The position numbers and the translations under genes are program-made. Below are positions 46,759 to 57,187 of a DNA stretch of 64,000 bases, piece after piece. The notes below the pieces were generated by a model. It did no database searches, was not told where the DNA came from, and saw only the letters and a list, made by a program, of their open reading frames with translations. Numbering within the stretch: position 1 is the stretch's first letter; every line of letters begins with the position of its first letter. Source of the stretch: Campylobacter lari subsp. concheus (GTDB lineage: Bacteria; Campylobacterota; Campylobacteria; Campylobacterales; Campylobacteraceae); assembly GCF_008245025.1 (NCBI RefSeq), contig NZ_CP043426.1:558001-622000 (forward strand), read 5' to 3'.

Positions 46759-47861
46759 TTACTCATAAAACGGGTAATATCATTATAAGTTACAAACACC
46801 ATTAAACTTAAAAGCAAAGCCATGCCAAAATAACTAAGATATTCAAAACATATCTTTGGTACTTCTTTTTTAAAGATTAACTCATAAAGGTTAAAAAGTA
46901 TATGCCCTCCATCTAGCGCTGGAATGGGAAGTAAATTTAATACTCCAAGGTTGATAGAAATTAAAGCGGTGATTAAAAATAAAACCACTATACTAGTATT
47001 TGCTGCTTTGGAAGTTATATCTACCATAGTGATAATTCCACCCATATTTTTAGCATCTAATTCCCCGCTGATGATTTTAGCAAGACCTTTAAAAATAAGT
47101 AAAGAGGCTTCTATACTTTCTTCATAAGCATATTTTAAACTACTAAATCCTGGATGATAAATAGTAACAAACTCACCCTTAGGTGCTATGCCAATTAGTG
47201 GTTTTTGAACTTTTTGATAAAACTCATTGTAACCTTGATCAATTTGCGGGGTTAGGGTGATGTTGATGAGTTTGCCATCGCGTTCTATACTAAGTAAGGT
47301 TGGTTTTATGTGTACAAGTTTGCCGATTTCTTCAAAGCTTTGAATTTTAACTCCGTCTATAGCTAGGATTTTATCTCCAATTTGTAAATTTGCTTTTTGT
47401 GCAGCTGAGTTTGGTGCTATATTGCCAATAATAGGTGCAAGTTTTTGCACACCTAAAAAACCTATGACTATATAAAGCAAAAATGCTAAAAAGAAATTAA
47501 AAAACGGTCCTGCAAAAAGTATGTAAATTCTAGCTAGAGGACTTAGAGTATTATAGCTATTTGGTTCGTAATTTTTTTCACTAGGATTTAAATCATCTTG
47601 TCCTTTAAGTTTAACATAACCACCAAAAGGTAGTGCAGATAAGCGGTATTCTGTGTTTTTATAAGTTTTTTTAAAAACAGCTCTTCCAAAGCCTATACTA
47701 AAAATTTCTACATCGACTTTCATATGTTTTGCGGCTAAAAAATGTCCTAACTCGTGAAAAAAAATTAAAAAAGATATAACCAAAAGTGTTATTAAAAAGC
47801 TAAAAGAATAAAACTTAAAGCCAATAGCTAAGATAATAAATAAAAATAAATATGATTTCAA
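46755..47861 (-). CDS. rseP: Site-2 zinc metalloprotease RseP
   Basis: This intramembrane protease cuts membrane-bound regulators and leftover signal peptides. The 368-residue protein has HELGH at 36-40 (zinc site) in the first helix, a PDZ domain at about 135-215 (APNSAAQKANLQIGDKILAIDGVKI), and NLLPIPALDGGHILFNLYE (third zinc ligand) near residue 305. There is one PDZ, versus two in E. coli RseP. It follows pgsA closely (1-base gap) in the minus-strand run. Confidence 0.93.
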   Translation of the reverse strand: MKSYLFLFIILAIGFKFYSFSFLITLLVISFLIFFHELGHFLAAKHMKVDVEIFSIGFGRAVFKKTYKNTEYRLSALPFGGYVKLKGQDDLNPSEKNYEPNSYNTLSPLARIYILFAGPFFNFFLAFLLYIVIGFLGVQKLAPIIGNIAPNSAAQKANLQIGDKILAIDGVKIQSFEEIGKLVHIKPTLLSIERDGKLINITLTPQIDQGYNEFYQKVQKPLIGIAPKGEFVTIYHPGFSSLKYAYEESIEASLLIFKGLAKIISGELDAKNMGGIITMVDITSKAANTSIVVLFLITALISINLGVLNLLPIPALDGGHILFNLYELIFKKEVPKICFEYLSYFGMALLLSLMVFVTYNDITRFMSN

Positions 47862-47862
47862 A

Positions 47863-48393
47863 TTATACCTTTTTTAAATGTTTTATATAAGCTAGTATGT
47901 ACTCAAAAGCCGAATAAAGTGTAAGTACTAAGGCAATAAACAACAATGTATTAGCAAAAGGCCATTGCATGATTAAAAATATAATGGCTATCATTTGAAA
48001 GGTTGTTTTTATTTTTCCCGCAAACGAAGCACTTACATCAAATTTTTCACTCACCATAACCACTCGAAAACCGGTTATAAAAAATTCTCTTACTAGAATA
48101 ATATAAATCATCCAAGGATCGGCTTTTTGGGTGAGTAATAATCCTAAAAAAGCAGCCAAAACAAGCATTTTATCTGCTAGTGGATCTATAATGGCTCCAA
48201 GTTTTGTAGTTTGATTCCAAGTTCTTGCAATATAACCATCAAAAAAATCAGTCAAGGCAGCTATACCAAAAACAACACAAGCAAAATAATTTACCCAACT
48301 AGGATGAATATTTTCAAAATCATTAATAAGCAAAAAAAACAAAAGTGGAGCTAATAATATCCTTAAAAATGCTAAGATATTAGGTAAATTCAT
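47863..48393 (-). CDS. pgsA: CDP-diacylglycerol--glycerol-3-phosphate 3-phosphatidyltransferase
   Basis: PgsA makes phosphatidylglycerol phosphate in the inner membrane. The 176-residue protein has the CDP-alcohol phosphotransferase motif DFFDGYIARTWNQTTKLGAIIDPLADK, with its spaced aspartates, and about four membrane helices. MNLPNILAFLRILLAPLLFFLL is the normal N-terminus. Together with rseP it forms a two-gene unit after the terminator hairpin of the dapA run. Confidence 0.93.
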   Translation of the reverse strand: MNLPNILAFLRILLAPLLFFLLINDFENIHPSWVNYFACVVFGIAALTDFFDGYIARTWNQTTKLGAIIDPLADKMLVLAAFLGLLLTQKADPWMIYIILVREFFITGFRVVMVSEKFDVSASFAGKIKTTFQMIAIIFLIMQWPFANTLLFIALVLTLYSAFEYILAYIKHLKKV

Positions 48394-48422
48394 TATTTAT
48401 TAATCCTTGTGTTTAAAGAAAA

Positions 48423-48439
48423 TACCCCAAAATGGGGTA
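48423..48439 (-). terminator. Terminator hairpin after the dapA-fabL-like unit
   Basis: On the minus strand TACCCCA (48433-48439) and TGGGGTA (48423-48429) form a 7-bp stem around TTT, followed by TTTTCTTT. It lies 5 bases beyond the reductase stop codon and so ends that transcript before pgsA. Confidence 0.65.
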
Positions 48440-48444
48440 ATGAA

Positions 48445-49224
48445 TCATTTAAAAGTTGTTCCACCATCTACGATTAAGGTGTGTCCTGTGATCCAATTTG
48501 CTTTATCAGAACATAAAAATAAACATGCTCCTGCTAAATCTTGAGGCTGTCCAATACGGTTTAATGGACTAAGATTAATAGTTGCATTTTTAACTTCTTC
48601 ATAGTTTGTAAATGCTTTAAGCGCGTCAGTGTCAATTGGTCCACCACTTACTACATTTACACGGATGTTTTTAGAACCAAGTTCGGTTGCAGCATATCTT
48701 GCCATAGCTTCTACCGCTGCTTTAGCTGTACCGTGTCCTGCATAGTTTTCAATATGTACTAAATTTCCTGTTGAGGAAATAGATAATATACTACCCCCAC
48801 CAACTTTTTCTATTCTTTTTGCTGCTTCTTGTGCTCCAACAACAAAAGCATTTACAGTTGCCGTGAAAATATTATTAATACCTTTTGGTTTTAATTTCAT
48901 AAATTTAGTATATCCACCTACAACGGCACGACCTGAGATAATAGCATTAGAGATGAAAAAATCTATTCTGTCAAAATCTTGATCGATTTTTTCAAATAAG
49001 TCTTTATAAGTTTCTGGTTCAAGTATGTTAAACTCATAAGCCTTTGCTTTGATTTTATAGTTATTTTCTAAATCTTTTACAATTTCTTGAGCTAAATCTG
49101 CGTTAGAATTATAAGTAAAAGCTACATTGGCTCCTGCTTTTGCAAACTCATATACAATAGCTTTACCAATCCCTCTTGTTCCACCGCTAATTACTAAAGT
49201 TTTATTTTGAAAAAAAGTATCCAT
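48445..49224 (-). CDS. SDR-family enoyl-ACP reductase-like protein (FabL type)
   Basis: This 259-residue Rossmann protein has SGGTRGIGKAIVYEF (12-26), the NADPH-binding motif of short-chain dehydrogenases. The catalytic tyrosine and lysine are at 161 and 168 (YAGHGTAK), a Y-x6-K spacing. Classical SDRs use Y-x3-K, while enoyl-ACP reductases FabI and FabL use Y-x6-K, so the protein probably reduces enoyl-ACP in fatty-acid synthesis. It is often annotated only as a short-chain dehydrogenase. It shares one base with dapA upstream. Substrate assignment remains inference. Confidence 0.8.
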   Translation of the reverse strand: MDTFFQNKTLVISGGTRGIGKAIVYEFAKAGANVAFTYNSNADLAQEIVKDLENNYKIKAKAYEFNILEPETYKDLFEKIDQDFDRIDFFISNAIISGRAVVGGYTKFMKLKPKGINNIFTATVNAFVVGAQEAAKRIEKVGGGSILSISSTGNLVHIENYAGHGTAKAAVEAMARYAATELGSKNIRVNVVSGGPIDTDALKAFTNYEEVKNATINLSPLNRIGQPQDLAGACLFLCSDKANWITGHTLIVDGGTTFK

Positions 49225-50120
49225 TAAAATCCTTTGATATTATAGTTTTTCATAATCGCTTCTATTTTTGCTAAATTGCAATCACTAGGTTTACAAAGTG
49301 GCAAACGATATTCTAAAGTAGGAGTTAAACCTGCTATATACATTGCTGCTTTAATAGGTATAGGATTGCTTTCGCAAAATAAAATTTTATTGATATTATA
49401 CAACTCATCATTAATTTTTTTAGCTTCAATATATTTTTCTTCTAAAGCTAAATGAGTTAATTTTGAAATCATATCAGGAAGTAAATTTGAAGTAACTGAA
49501 ATCACACCTTTACCACCATTTGAAAGTATAGGATAATTAATAGCATCTTCTCCGCTTAAAAGCATCATTCTAGGTTCATGCGCTAGCAAATCAACGCATT
49601 TATCAATACTTCCACTAGCTTCTTTTACTCCATAAATATTTTCACAATCTCTAAACAATCTTATAATGGTTTCTGTTTGAAGTTCACAACCTGTTCTTCC
49701 TGGTACGTTGTATAAAAGCACAGGTATGTCTATGCTTTTTGCTATTTCTTTATAATGTAAATACAAACCTTCTTGTGTAGGTTTATTGTAATATGGAGTA
49801 ACGCTTAAAATACCATCAGCTCCATGCTCTTGTGCAAATTTAGCCAAACTTACAGCTTCATGGGTAGCATTGCTTCCTGCTCCGGCTAAAACTTTACAAG
49901 AACTTCCCTTGCAAGCATCTAATGCTATTTCTATACAAATTCTATGTTCTTCATGGGTTAAGGTGGCACTTTCTCCAGTTGTTCCAACAGGCACTATCGC
50001 ATCAATCCCATTTGCTATTTGCCTTTTGATGAGTTTGTGGTAAGTTTGTTCATCTAATTTTCCATTTTTAAATGGAGTTATTAAAGCTGTCATTGCTCCT
50101 ATGATGATTTTATTGTCCAT
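49224..50120 (-). CDS. dapA: 4-hydroxy-tetrahydrodipicolinate synthase
   Basis: DapA condenses pyruvate with aspartate semialdehyde in lysine and diaminopimelate synthesis. The 298-residue protein has [17 protein letters not shown] (pyruvate-binding), [11 protein letters not shown] (catalytic tyrosine near 137) and [12 protein letters not shown] (Schiff-base lysine near 166). The C-terminal barrel end ([14 protein letters not shown]) is normal. It lies two bases after the M16 peptidase stop in the same minus-strand run. Confidence 0.96.
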   Translation of the reverse strand: MDNKIIIGAMTALITPFKNGKLDEQTYHKLIKRQIANGIDAIVPVGTTGESATLTHEEHRICIEIALDACKGSSCKVLAGAGSNATHEAVSLAKFAQEHGADGILSVTPYYNKPTQEGLYLHYKEIAKSIDIPVLLYNVPGRTGCELQTETIIRLFRDCENIYGVKEASGSIDKCVDLLAHEPRMMLLSGEDAINYPILSNGGKGVISVTSNLLPDMISKLTHLALEEKYIEAKKINDELYNINKILFCESNPIPIKAAMYIAGLTPTLEYRLPLCKPSDCNLAKIEAIMKNYNIKGF

Positions 50121-50122
50121 TT

Positions 50123-51364
50123 TTACCCCTTTTTTAAGATTATTGTAGTAGATTTGTTTTCATTGAAATATTTTCTAGCACAATGAATTAAATCATCTTT
50201 GCTTAGATTTTCTATATTTTTTTCATAATCAAGCAAAGGCTTTAAATCACCTTTTGCAAGATAAGATCCATAAATATTTGCAACGCTACTTGCATTGCTT
50301 AGTGAAAAAATAAAATCACTTTTTACGGTGTTTTTGATTTTTTCCATGATAGTATCATCAAAATTAGCATTTTTTACATCTTCAAGAATCTTTAAAAGTT
50401 CTTTTTCAACATCTTCTGCTTTTATACCTTCATTGCAAACACAAATAAATATAAATAAATTCTCATCTATATTTTCACTTGCATAAGCATAAAATTCATT
50501 GATAAGTTCTAATTTATCAATTAAAATTTCACTTATTAAAGAACTTTTTCCATTTCCCAAAAGTTCGCTTAATGCACAAAGTTTTGGCATATCTTCATGA
50601 TTAAATGCAGGAATTTTATACGCAAGTGCTAGCAATTGCGTATCGCTTTCTTTATGTAAGATCACACGTTTAGCACCATCTTGCTCAGGTTCTTTTTCAT
50701 GAACTATAGGGATTTCTTTGGTATTTTTTATATCATGAAAATGCTTTTTAGCTAAAGTAAATACTTTATCTTCATTAATATCGCCACTCACAAGCAAAAT
50801 AGCATTTTTAGGTTGATAAAAAGTTTGATGAAAATCTTGTATATCTTCTATTTTCCAATTTTGTATATCTTTAAAAAAGCCTATCGGGGTCCAGTGATAT
50901 GGATGGTGTAAAAAGGCATGATTGTATAATCTAAAATACAAATATCCCAAAGGGTTATTATCAGTTCTCCAACGCCTTTCTTCTAAAACTACATTTCTTT
51001 CAGGTTGAAACTCATCATCTTTTAAATTTAAATTACGCATTAATTCAGCAAAAAGCCATAAAGACTTATCTAAATTTTCACTAGAGCATTTTATAAAATA
51101 ATGCGTATAGTCAAATCCCGTGCTTGCATTATCCACTCCACCAAAACCCTTGACTATTTCATCAAATTCACCTGCTTTTAAATTTTTTGTACTTTTAAAA
51201 TTTAAATGTTCAAGCATATGAGCTATGCCACTTTTTCCCATTTTTTCATTTCTTGAACCAACTTTATAAAAAATATCTACACTTATAACTCCGCTTTTTT
51301 TATTTACAGGTAAAGTATAGACTTCAAGTTCATTTTCAAGGGTGATTTTTTTATAATTAATCAT
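50123..51364 (-). CDS. M16-family zinc peptidase
   Basis: This 413-residue insulinase-fold protease has the inverted zinc motif HMLEH (49-53) with the downstream glutamate in LEERRWR, so it should be active. It lacks a signal peptide, suggesting a cytoplasmic or processed location. The N-terminal active and C-terminal inactive halves typical of PqqL/PepR-type enzymes are present. The substrate is unknown. It overlaps pyrD by 4 bases, and the order pyrD-M16-dapA is the one I recall for C. jejuni. Confidence 0.88.
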   Translation of the reverse strand: MINYKKITLENELEVYTLPVNKKSGVISVDIFYKVGSRNEKMGKSGIAHMLEHLNFKSTKNLKAGEFDEIVKGFGGVDNASTGFDYTHYFIKCSSENLDKSLWLFAELMRNLNLKDDEFQPERNVVLEERRWRTDNNPLGYLYFRLYNHAFLHHPYHWTPIGFFKDIQNWKIEDIQDFHQTFYQPKNAILLVSGDINEDKVFTLAKKHFHDIKNTKEIPIVHEKEPEQDGAKRVILHKESDTQLLALAYKIPAFNHEDMPKLCALSELLGNGKSSLISEILIDKLELINEFYAYASENIDENLFIFICVCNEGIKAEDVEKELLKILEDVKNANFDDTIMEKIKNTVKSDFIFSLSNASSVANIYGSYLAKGDLKPLLDYEKNIENLSKDDLIHCARKYFNENKSTTIILKKG

Positions 51365-52419
51365 TTAAAATTAACTCCTATAGCTTGACTAATATGATTA
51401 AAACCATCTTGTTTTAAAAGTTCAATTAAACCTTGATTGATATTTTTGACTACACTTGGTCCTTTAAAAATCATAGCTGTATAAATTTGAACCAAACTAG
51501 CCCCGTTTTTAATGCGTTCATAAGCAAGTTCGGCACTATCTATGCCTCCGCTTGCTATTAAAATAGTATCTTGATAAATTTCTTTAGCTACTTCTTTAAA
51601 AAATGTTGCACTTTTTTGGGTGATTAATTTACCGCTAATTCCGCCAAAAGTTCTTGCATTATCAATCAAAGAATAATCTATACTAGTATTTGCCATGATA
51701 ATACCATCAGCTTTTGCACTAATAGCGCTTTTGCAAAGTGAAATTGCGCTGTCTATATTCATATCTGGAGCAATTTTTAAAATCACAGGTTTATTCGTGA
51801 TTTCTTTTGCTTGGCTAAATAAAGTACTTACAAATTCCTCGCTTTGTAAATCTCTTAAATTTTTGGTATTTGGAGAGGATATATTAATCACAAATAAATC
51901 ACATAAATCTTTAAATTCTTTTAATAAAATAATATAATCATTAATAGCTTCTTCGTTCGGAGTGATTTTGTTTTTACCTATATTTGCCACTAAAGGTATG
52001 CTAAAAGGATAGACTTTTTTTACTTCTTTTGCAATGGCGTCTTTACCTTTATTGTTAAAACCCATAGCATTTTGAATACTTTCTTGTTCAACAAGTCTAA
52101 AAAGTCTAGGTTTTTCATTACCATTTTGAGGTTTTGGAGTAAAAGTTCCATACTCTAAAAAACCAAAACCTAAAGCACTTAGCGGTCTTATCATAGTTGC
52201 ATTTTTATCAAAGCCGCCTGCTAAACCCACAGGATTGTAAAAATTCAGATTAAAAATTTCTTGATTTAAAATTTCATCATTTATTACATAATCTTTTGCA
52301 AAAAAACTAAGCCCTCCAGGAAATATACAATCTAGCGTTCGCATACTAAATTCAGCCAAAGCATGAGCATTTTCTGGATCTAATTTATATATTAAAGGTT
52401 TTAAGCTTTCATAAGTCAT
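51361..52419 (-). CDS. pyrD: Dihydroorotate dehydrogenase (quinone), class 2
   Basis: PyrD oxidises dihydroorotate to orotate and passes electrons to the quinone pool. The 352-residue protein has the N-terminal membrane-binding helix of class 2 enzymes (ESLKPLIYKLDPENAHALAEFS), FNNKGKD, the catalytic serine in NISSPNTKNLRDLQ, and the FMN phosphate loop IASGGIDSAELAYERIKNGASLVQIYTA. The class is set by the N-terminal extension and NISSPNT serine. Confidence 0.95.
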   Translation of the reverse strand: MTYESLKPLIYKLDPENAHALAEFSMRTLDCIFPGGLSFFAKDYVINDEILNQEIFNLNFYNPVGLAGGFDKNATMIRPLSALGFGFLEYGTFTPKPQNGNEKPRLFRLVEQESIQNAMGFNNKGKDAIAKEVKKVYPFSIPLVANIGKNKITPNEEAINDYIILLKEFKDLCDLFVINISSPNTKNLRDLQSEEFVSTLFSQAKEITNKPVILKIAPDMNIDSAISLCKSAISAKADGIIMANTSIDYSLIDNARTFGGISGKLITQKSATFFKEVAKEIYQDTILIASGGIDSAELAYERIKNGASLVQIYTAMIFKGPSVVKNINQGLIELLKQDGFNHISQAIGVNFK

Positions 52420-52470
52420 ATTTTTCCTTTATTTGCAAAATAGCATATTGTACTAAAAAAATGATAATTT

Positions 52471-54234
52471 TTAGTTTTCATTTTCTTTGACTTTATCAGT
52501 TTTTTGTGCTTTTTGTTTTAATTTTTGATAAATTTCACAATGTTGCATTAAATAAGCATCATTTCCTATAGAAGCTATTTTTCCTTTATCAAGCACAGCG
52601 ATTTTATCAGCATTTTCTATGGTGCTAAGTCTATGAGCGATGATGAGTATCAAACGATCTTTTTTTAAGCTTTCTATAGTTTTTACTATGGTTTTTTCGC
52701 TTTCATTATCAAGTGCTGAAGTTGCTTCATCAAAAATTAAAATTTGAGGATTTTTATATAAAGCCCTTGCTATAGCAATGCGTTGTTTTTGTCCGCCGGA
52801 GAGATTTTTCCCATGTTCTTTTAATTCAGTATGTATACCACCAAGGTCTTGGACAAAATCATAAGCATTTGCTTGTTTTAAAACTTCTATTACACGTGCT
52901 TCATCGTATTCTTTAGCATAAGCTATATTTTGAGCTATAGTGTCATTAAATATATAAATATTTTGAGTTACCAAAGAAATATTCTCTCTTAAACTAACAA
53001 TATCAAAAGAACTAATATCTTTTTGATTGATTAAAATTTCACCATTATCTTTTTCAAAAAAATACATCAAAAGATTAATAATAGAAGATTTTCCTCCACC
53101 GCTTGATCCAACTAAGGCTAGAATTTCTCCTTTATCAAAAGAAAAATTTACATCTTTTAATACCATTTTATCTTTTTGATAGCTTAAAGAGACATTTTTA
53201 AAATGGATATTTTGGATATTTTCTGTAAGTTTTTCATTACCACCTGTAATTTGTGGTTTTAAATCGGTTAAATAAAAAGTTCTCTCACTAGCTGCTACTG
53301 CATTTTGTAATCTTGTATAAAGCGAAGAAAGTCTTTTAATAGGTGTATAAGCCATAAATAAAGCCGTAGTGAAGCTAAAAAAAGATCCTATGCTTAAGCT
53401 TCCATCGATTACTTCTTTACCACCTATTATAATTACTATTGCAAAGCCAATTGAACCCATAGATTCCATCAAAGGGCTACTTAAAGCTTCGATTCTAATG
53501 CCTTTTAAGGAAAGTTTGCAAACTTCACTATTAGTTTGGCTGAATTTTTGCATTTCATTTTTGCCTGCATTAGAAGCTTTAATAAGTTCTATATTGGAAA
53601 AGATTTCGCTTAATCTTGAAGTAAGATCAGAATTTTTTTCTTGGGTATTGCGTCCTATTTTTTTGATTTTTTTGGCAAAAATAGCAAGAGGATAAATTGC
53701 TAAAGGTAAAATTACTAAAGCAAAAAAAGCAAGTTTTGGACTTTGATAAATCACCACACTTAAAAGCCCAATTGCAGTTAAGCTTTCTCTTAAAATTTCA
53801 GGTATGATAGTAGAAACTATATTTTGCAGAGCTCCAATATCAGAAGTACAACGACTAATTAATTCTCCACTTCTGTATTTATGAAAAAAGCTCATATCTA
53901 AGCGCAAAAGATTACCAAGAACTAATTCTCTTAATCTTCTTAAAATATCTGTTCCAACATAAGATACATAATAAACTTGCATATAAGCACCAAGATTTTT
54001 TAAAGCATAAATTAAAACAACAAGCAAAGGCATATAATAAAGCAAATCAACATTTTTTTCTATAAAAATTTTATTTAAAATAGGCTCTATGATGTATGCA
54101 CTAGCAGCTGTGCCACCACTAGTTAAAAGCATGCCAATAATAGCTAAAACAAAATAAAACCAATAATCTTTATAATAAGGCTTAAAGCGAGTAAAAACCT
54201 CTTTAAGTTTCATTTCTTTGTAGTTTTTATCCAT
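52471..54234 (-). CDS. msbA: Lipid A/lipid export ABC transporter, MsbA family
   Basis: This half-transporter of 587 residues has a six-helix membrane domain (about 25-310) and a nucleotide-binding domain with Walker A VGSSGGGKSSI, signature [15 protein letters not shown], Walker B ILIFDEATSALD and the switch histidine in IAHRLSTI. MsbA flips lipid A-core from the inner to the outer leaflet. It overlaps cysS by 8 bases and is followed by a 51-base gap before pyrD. Other lipid exporters have the same architecture, so the exact substrate is inferred from context. Confidence 0.9.
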   Translation of the reverse strand: MDKNYKEMKLKEVFTRFKPYYKDYWFYFVLAIIGMLLTSGGTAASAYIIEPILNKIFIEKNVDLLYYMPLLVVLIYALKNLGAYMQVYYVSYVGTDILRRLRELVLGNLLRLDMSFFHKYRSGELISRCTSDIGALQNIVSTIIPEILRESLTAIGLLSVVIYQSPKLAFFALVILPLAIYPLAIFAKKIKKIGRNTQEKNSDLTSRLSEIFSNIELIKASNAGKNEMQKFSQTNSEVCKLSLKGIRIEALSSPLMESMGSIGFAIVIIIGGKEVIDGSLSIGSFFSFTTALFMAYTPIKRLSSLYTRLQNAVAASERTFYLTDLKPQITGGNEKLTENIQNIHFKNVSLSYQKDKMVLKDVNFSFDKGEILALVGSSGGGKSSIINLLMYFFEKDNGEILINQKDISSFDIVSLRENISLVTQNIYIFNDTIAQNIAYAKEYDEARVIEVLKQANAYDFVQDLGGIHTELKEHGKNLSGGQKQRIAIARALYKNPQILIFDEATSALDNESEKTIVKTIESLKKDRLILIIAHRLSTIENADKIAVLDKGKIASIGNDAYLMQHCEIYQKLKQKAQKTDKVKENEN

Positions 54235-55609
54235 TTTTCTCCCATACTACACCATTTGGTGTATCCATTAAAAGAATATTCTCTTTAGCTAAATCATCAC
54301 GAATTTGATCTGCTAAGGCATAGTTTTTTTCTTGTTTTGCCTTATTGCGTAGAGTGATTTTTTCTTCTATTTCTTGACATTTTTCTTCACTAATGCCAAA
54401 TTGAAAATATTTTATGGTATCTATAAAACCTATGCCAAAAATAAAAGAAAGTTCTTTTAAGGTTTTTTCTAATTGTATTTTATAAGTTTTATCTTTTGGG
54501 TTTTGATCTAAGTAAATATTACTTTCATTGATAAACTCATCAAGTAAAGCTAGGGCTTTAGAGGTATTTAAATCATCATTTAAAACTTCTAAGATATTTT
54601 GAGACACTTTACTCTCTATAATAGTTTTTTCATCTATAAAAGCATTTAAATTTAAGCGTTTTTTTAAGCGATAAAATTTATCAAGTCTTTTTTTAGCAGC
54701 TTGTAAGTCTTCTAAAGCATAATTAAAATGCGCTCTATAATGTACACTTAAAAGATAAAATCTCAAAACCTCTCCATTAAAAAGTTTTAAAGAATCTTTT
54801 AGAAAAAAACTATTTCCCAAGCTTTTACTCATTTTTTCACCATTAATTTGTACAAAGCCATTATGTAGCCAAAAATTAGCTAATTCATGATTGTTTTTAC
54901 AACGACACTGACAAGCTTCATTTTCATGATGAGGAAAAAGTAAATCTATCCCCCCAGCATGAATGTCAAGTTTATCTTTAAAAATATTCTCTATCATCAC
55001 AACACATTCTGTGTGCCAACCTGGTCTTCCTTTGCCAAAACTTGCAGGATAAAATTTTTCATCAAATTTCCATAAAACAAAATCACTATCATTTTTTTTG
55101 GCCGCGTTTTCTTTTAGGCGTGATTGACTATCTTCTAAATTTCTTTTAGAGATATAAAAGTATTTATCATCCTTGCTAGTATCAAAATAAATCCCATCTT
55201 CAAGTTTATAAGCTAGGTTTAATTCTAAAAGTTTTTCTATATAAGTAGTCATTTGCTCAATATAAGCTGTAGCTTTTGGTTTAAAATCAGGTTCTAAGAT
55301 ATTAAGCGCTTGCATATCTTCTTCATATCTTTTAATATAAAAATTTGTAATTTCTTCTAAACTTTTACCGCTTTCTTGCATTTTTTTTAAGATTTTATCA
55401 TCAATATCAGTGTAATTTCTAGCAAAAATCACTTCATAATGACTTGCTATCAAAACTCTTCTTAAAAAATCAAAACACACACTACTTCTTGCATGTCCTA
55501 AATGCGCATCATCATATACAGTAGGTCCACATAGATAAATGTTTGCTTTTTTTGCCTTATGTGGGATAAATTCGCATTTTTTCTTTAAAACACTATCAAA
55601 AAAAACCAT
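54227..55609 (-). CDS. cysS: Cysteine--tRNA ligase
   Basis: This class I synthetase charges tRNA-Cys. CGPTVYDDAHLGHARS (about 27-42) holds the HIGH-type motif and a zinc-binding cysteine, WHTECVVM and HHENEACQC supply further zinc ligands, and KMSKSLGN (about 262-269) is the KMSKS motif. The 460-residue length is standard. It shares one base with murJ (TAATG-type junction) and overlaps msbA. Confidence 0.96.
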   Translation of the reverse strand: MVFFDSVLKKKCEFIPHKAKKANIYLCGPTVYDDAHLGHARSSVCFDFLRRVLIASHYEVIFARNYTDIDDKILKKMQESGKSLEEITNFYIKRYEEDMQALNILEPDFKPKATAYIEQMTTYIEKLLELNLAYKLEDGIYFDTSKDDKYFYISKRNLEDSQSRLKENAAKKNDSDFVLWKFDEKFYPASFGKGRPGWHTECVVMIENIFKDKLDIHAGGIDLLFPHHENEACQCRCKNNHELANFWLHNGFVQINGEKMSKSLGNSFFLKDSLKLFNGEVLRFYLLSVHYRAHFNYALEDLQAAKKRLDKFYRLKKRLNLNAFIDEKTIIESKVSQNILEVLNDDLNTSKALALLDEFINESNIYLDQNPKDKTYKIQLEKTLKELSFIFGIGFIDTIKYFQFGISEEKCQEIEEKITLRNKAKQEKNYALADQIRDDLAKENILLMDTPNGVVWEKNG

Positions 55610-57063
55610 TAAAATAAACCTTTAAAAAAATGATAAAGTTCAATTAAAAATTGTATTAAAATATCTTTAATTTCAAATAAGCCTAAAGCAAATAAGCTTA
55701 AAAATACTATACTAATAAGCCAAAATTTAACCCTAAAAATACCCCAAATATTTTTAAAGCCAAATTCTTTTATATTAGCATATAACAAATAAAAAGCACT
55801 AATAGATGAAGCTAGTGCAATACCTAAGCTCTTATAAGCTTCTTCTTTGATAAGTAAAATAATCACTATGCTAAAAAATGCTGATATAAAAAGTGTTTTA
55901 AAGGCTATTATAGCGGCTATTTTTTGTTTAAATTTAGCATAAAGCCATAAAGAAAAAAGTTTTTGCAAGCCAAAAGGCAAAAGTCCCAAAAGATAAGCTT
56001 GTAATAAAAATGCAGTAATTTTTGTATCTTCTTGATTAAAATTTCCTCTTTGAAATAAAAACTCCACAATTTCTTTTGCTAAAATAATCCCTACTATACT
56101 AGCTAAAATTAAAAGTACACTTAAATATTCAAAAGCTTTTTGCATAAAAGCTAAGGCTTTTTGTTCTTCATTTGCTTTTAAATGTCTTAGTATTTTTGGA
56201 AAGCTTACTTGACTTAGGGCGATTGCAAAAAGTGCTAAAGGAAGCTGAAAAACCCTATTAGAATAATACAAATACGAAATACTTCCAGCCATTAAAAAAC
56301 TAGCTATAGTAGTATCCAATAAAGAACTAATTTGATTTGCTGAAGAGCCTAAAAGTCCATGAGTAAATGTAGAGTGAAATTTATTTAAATTAGTCTTTGT
56401 TTTTTTAAGTTTTATGCTCAAATACATACTTTTTAAAATTCTAGTGTTTTTTAAAGCAAAAATATGCCATATAAGTTGAGCTAGACCACTTAAAACAGTC
56501 GCATACGAAAAATAATACAAAGCTTCTAAAGGTTTATCTTGAGTGACAAAAAATCCGGCAATTACCACAAAAAGATTAAAAAATGAAGCAGAAAAAGAAG
56601 TGATGAAAAAATTTTGTTTATAATTTAACAAAGAGCCTAAAAAAGTTACTAAAAAAATAAAAAATAAATACCAAAAATTAATAGAAACTAAAGGTGCAGC
56701 TAGGATAATTGTTTCTTTATTAAAACCAAAGGCAAAAATCTTTGTAAAAAATTCAGCAAAAAAACTCACTAAAACACAGGTTAAAAAAACAATTATGCTA
56801 AATTGCAATAAAACTTTTATACAAAAAGCACCTTTTTTACTTGCTTTTAAAAAACTTGGTAAAAAAGCTTGTCCAAAAGCCCCTTCTGCAAAAATTCTTC
56901 TAAAAAAAGCAGGCATTTTTAAGGCCACAAAGAAAATATCACTATAAATTCCAGCCCCTAAGTACAAGGCTAAAACAATATCTCTTAAAACACCCATAAT
57001 CCTAGAAAATAAAATTCCTAAGGCATTGATGATAAAATTTTTAAAAACAATATTTTTTCTCAT
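55609..57063 (-). CDS. murJ: Lipid II flippase MurJ
   Basis: This 484-residue polytopic protein has about 13-14 hydrophobic helices. It starts with the MurJ signature NALGILFSRIMGVLRDIVLALYLGAG, and includes MPAFFRRIFAEGAFGQAFLP. MurJ carries the peptidoglycan precursor lipid II across the inner membrane. It is the first gene of the murJ-cysS-msbA run, divergent from the fapA gene across a 124-base gap. Confidence 0.93.
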   Translation of the reverse strand: MRKNIVFKNFIINALGILFSRIMGVLRDIVLALYLGAGIYSDIFFVALKMPAFFRRIFAEGAFGQAFLPSFLKASKKGAFCIKVLLQFSIIVFLTCVLVSFFAEFFTKIFAFGFNKETIILAAPLVSINFWYLFFIFLVTFLGSLLNYKQNFFITSFSASFFNLFVVIAGFFVTQDKPLEALYYFSYATVLSGLAQLIWHIFALKNTRILKSMYLSIKLKKTKTNLNKFHSTFTHGLLGSSANQISSLLDTTIASFLMAGSISYLYYSNRVFQLPLALFAIALSQVSFPKILRHLKANEEQKALAFMQKAFEYLSVLLILASIVGIILAKEIVEFLFQRGNFNQEDTKITAFLLQAYLLGLLPFGLQKLFSLWLYAKFKQKIAAIIAFKTLFISAFFSIVIILLIKEEAYKSLGIALASSISAFYLLYANIKEFGFKNIWGIFRVKFWLISIVFLSLFALGLFEIKDILIQFLIELYHFFKGLF

Positions 57064-57148
57064 TAATTTTCATTCTTTAAATATTAGTTTGAGTATTATA
57101 AAATTTTTAGTAGCAATAATTTTAACTAAATTTTGATTTTATTTTTGC

Positions 57149-57154
57149 TAAAAT
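57149..57154 (+). promoter_or_regulatory. -10 box of the fapA-ruvA-ddl unit
   Basis: TAAAAT within TTTTTGCTAAAATC is an extended -10 element of the Campylobacter sigma70 type, 33 bases before the ATG at 57188. AAGGA (57173-57177) is the ribosome-binding site. Confidence 0.5.
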
Positions 57155-57187
57155 CAAAATTTTATATACAATAAGGAAGCTTAAGCT

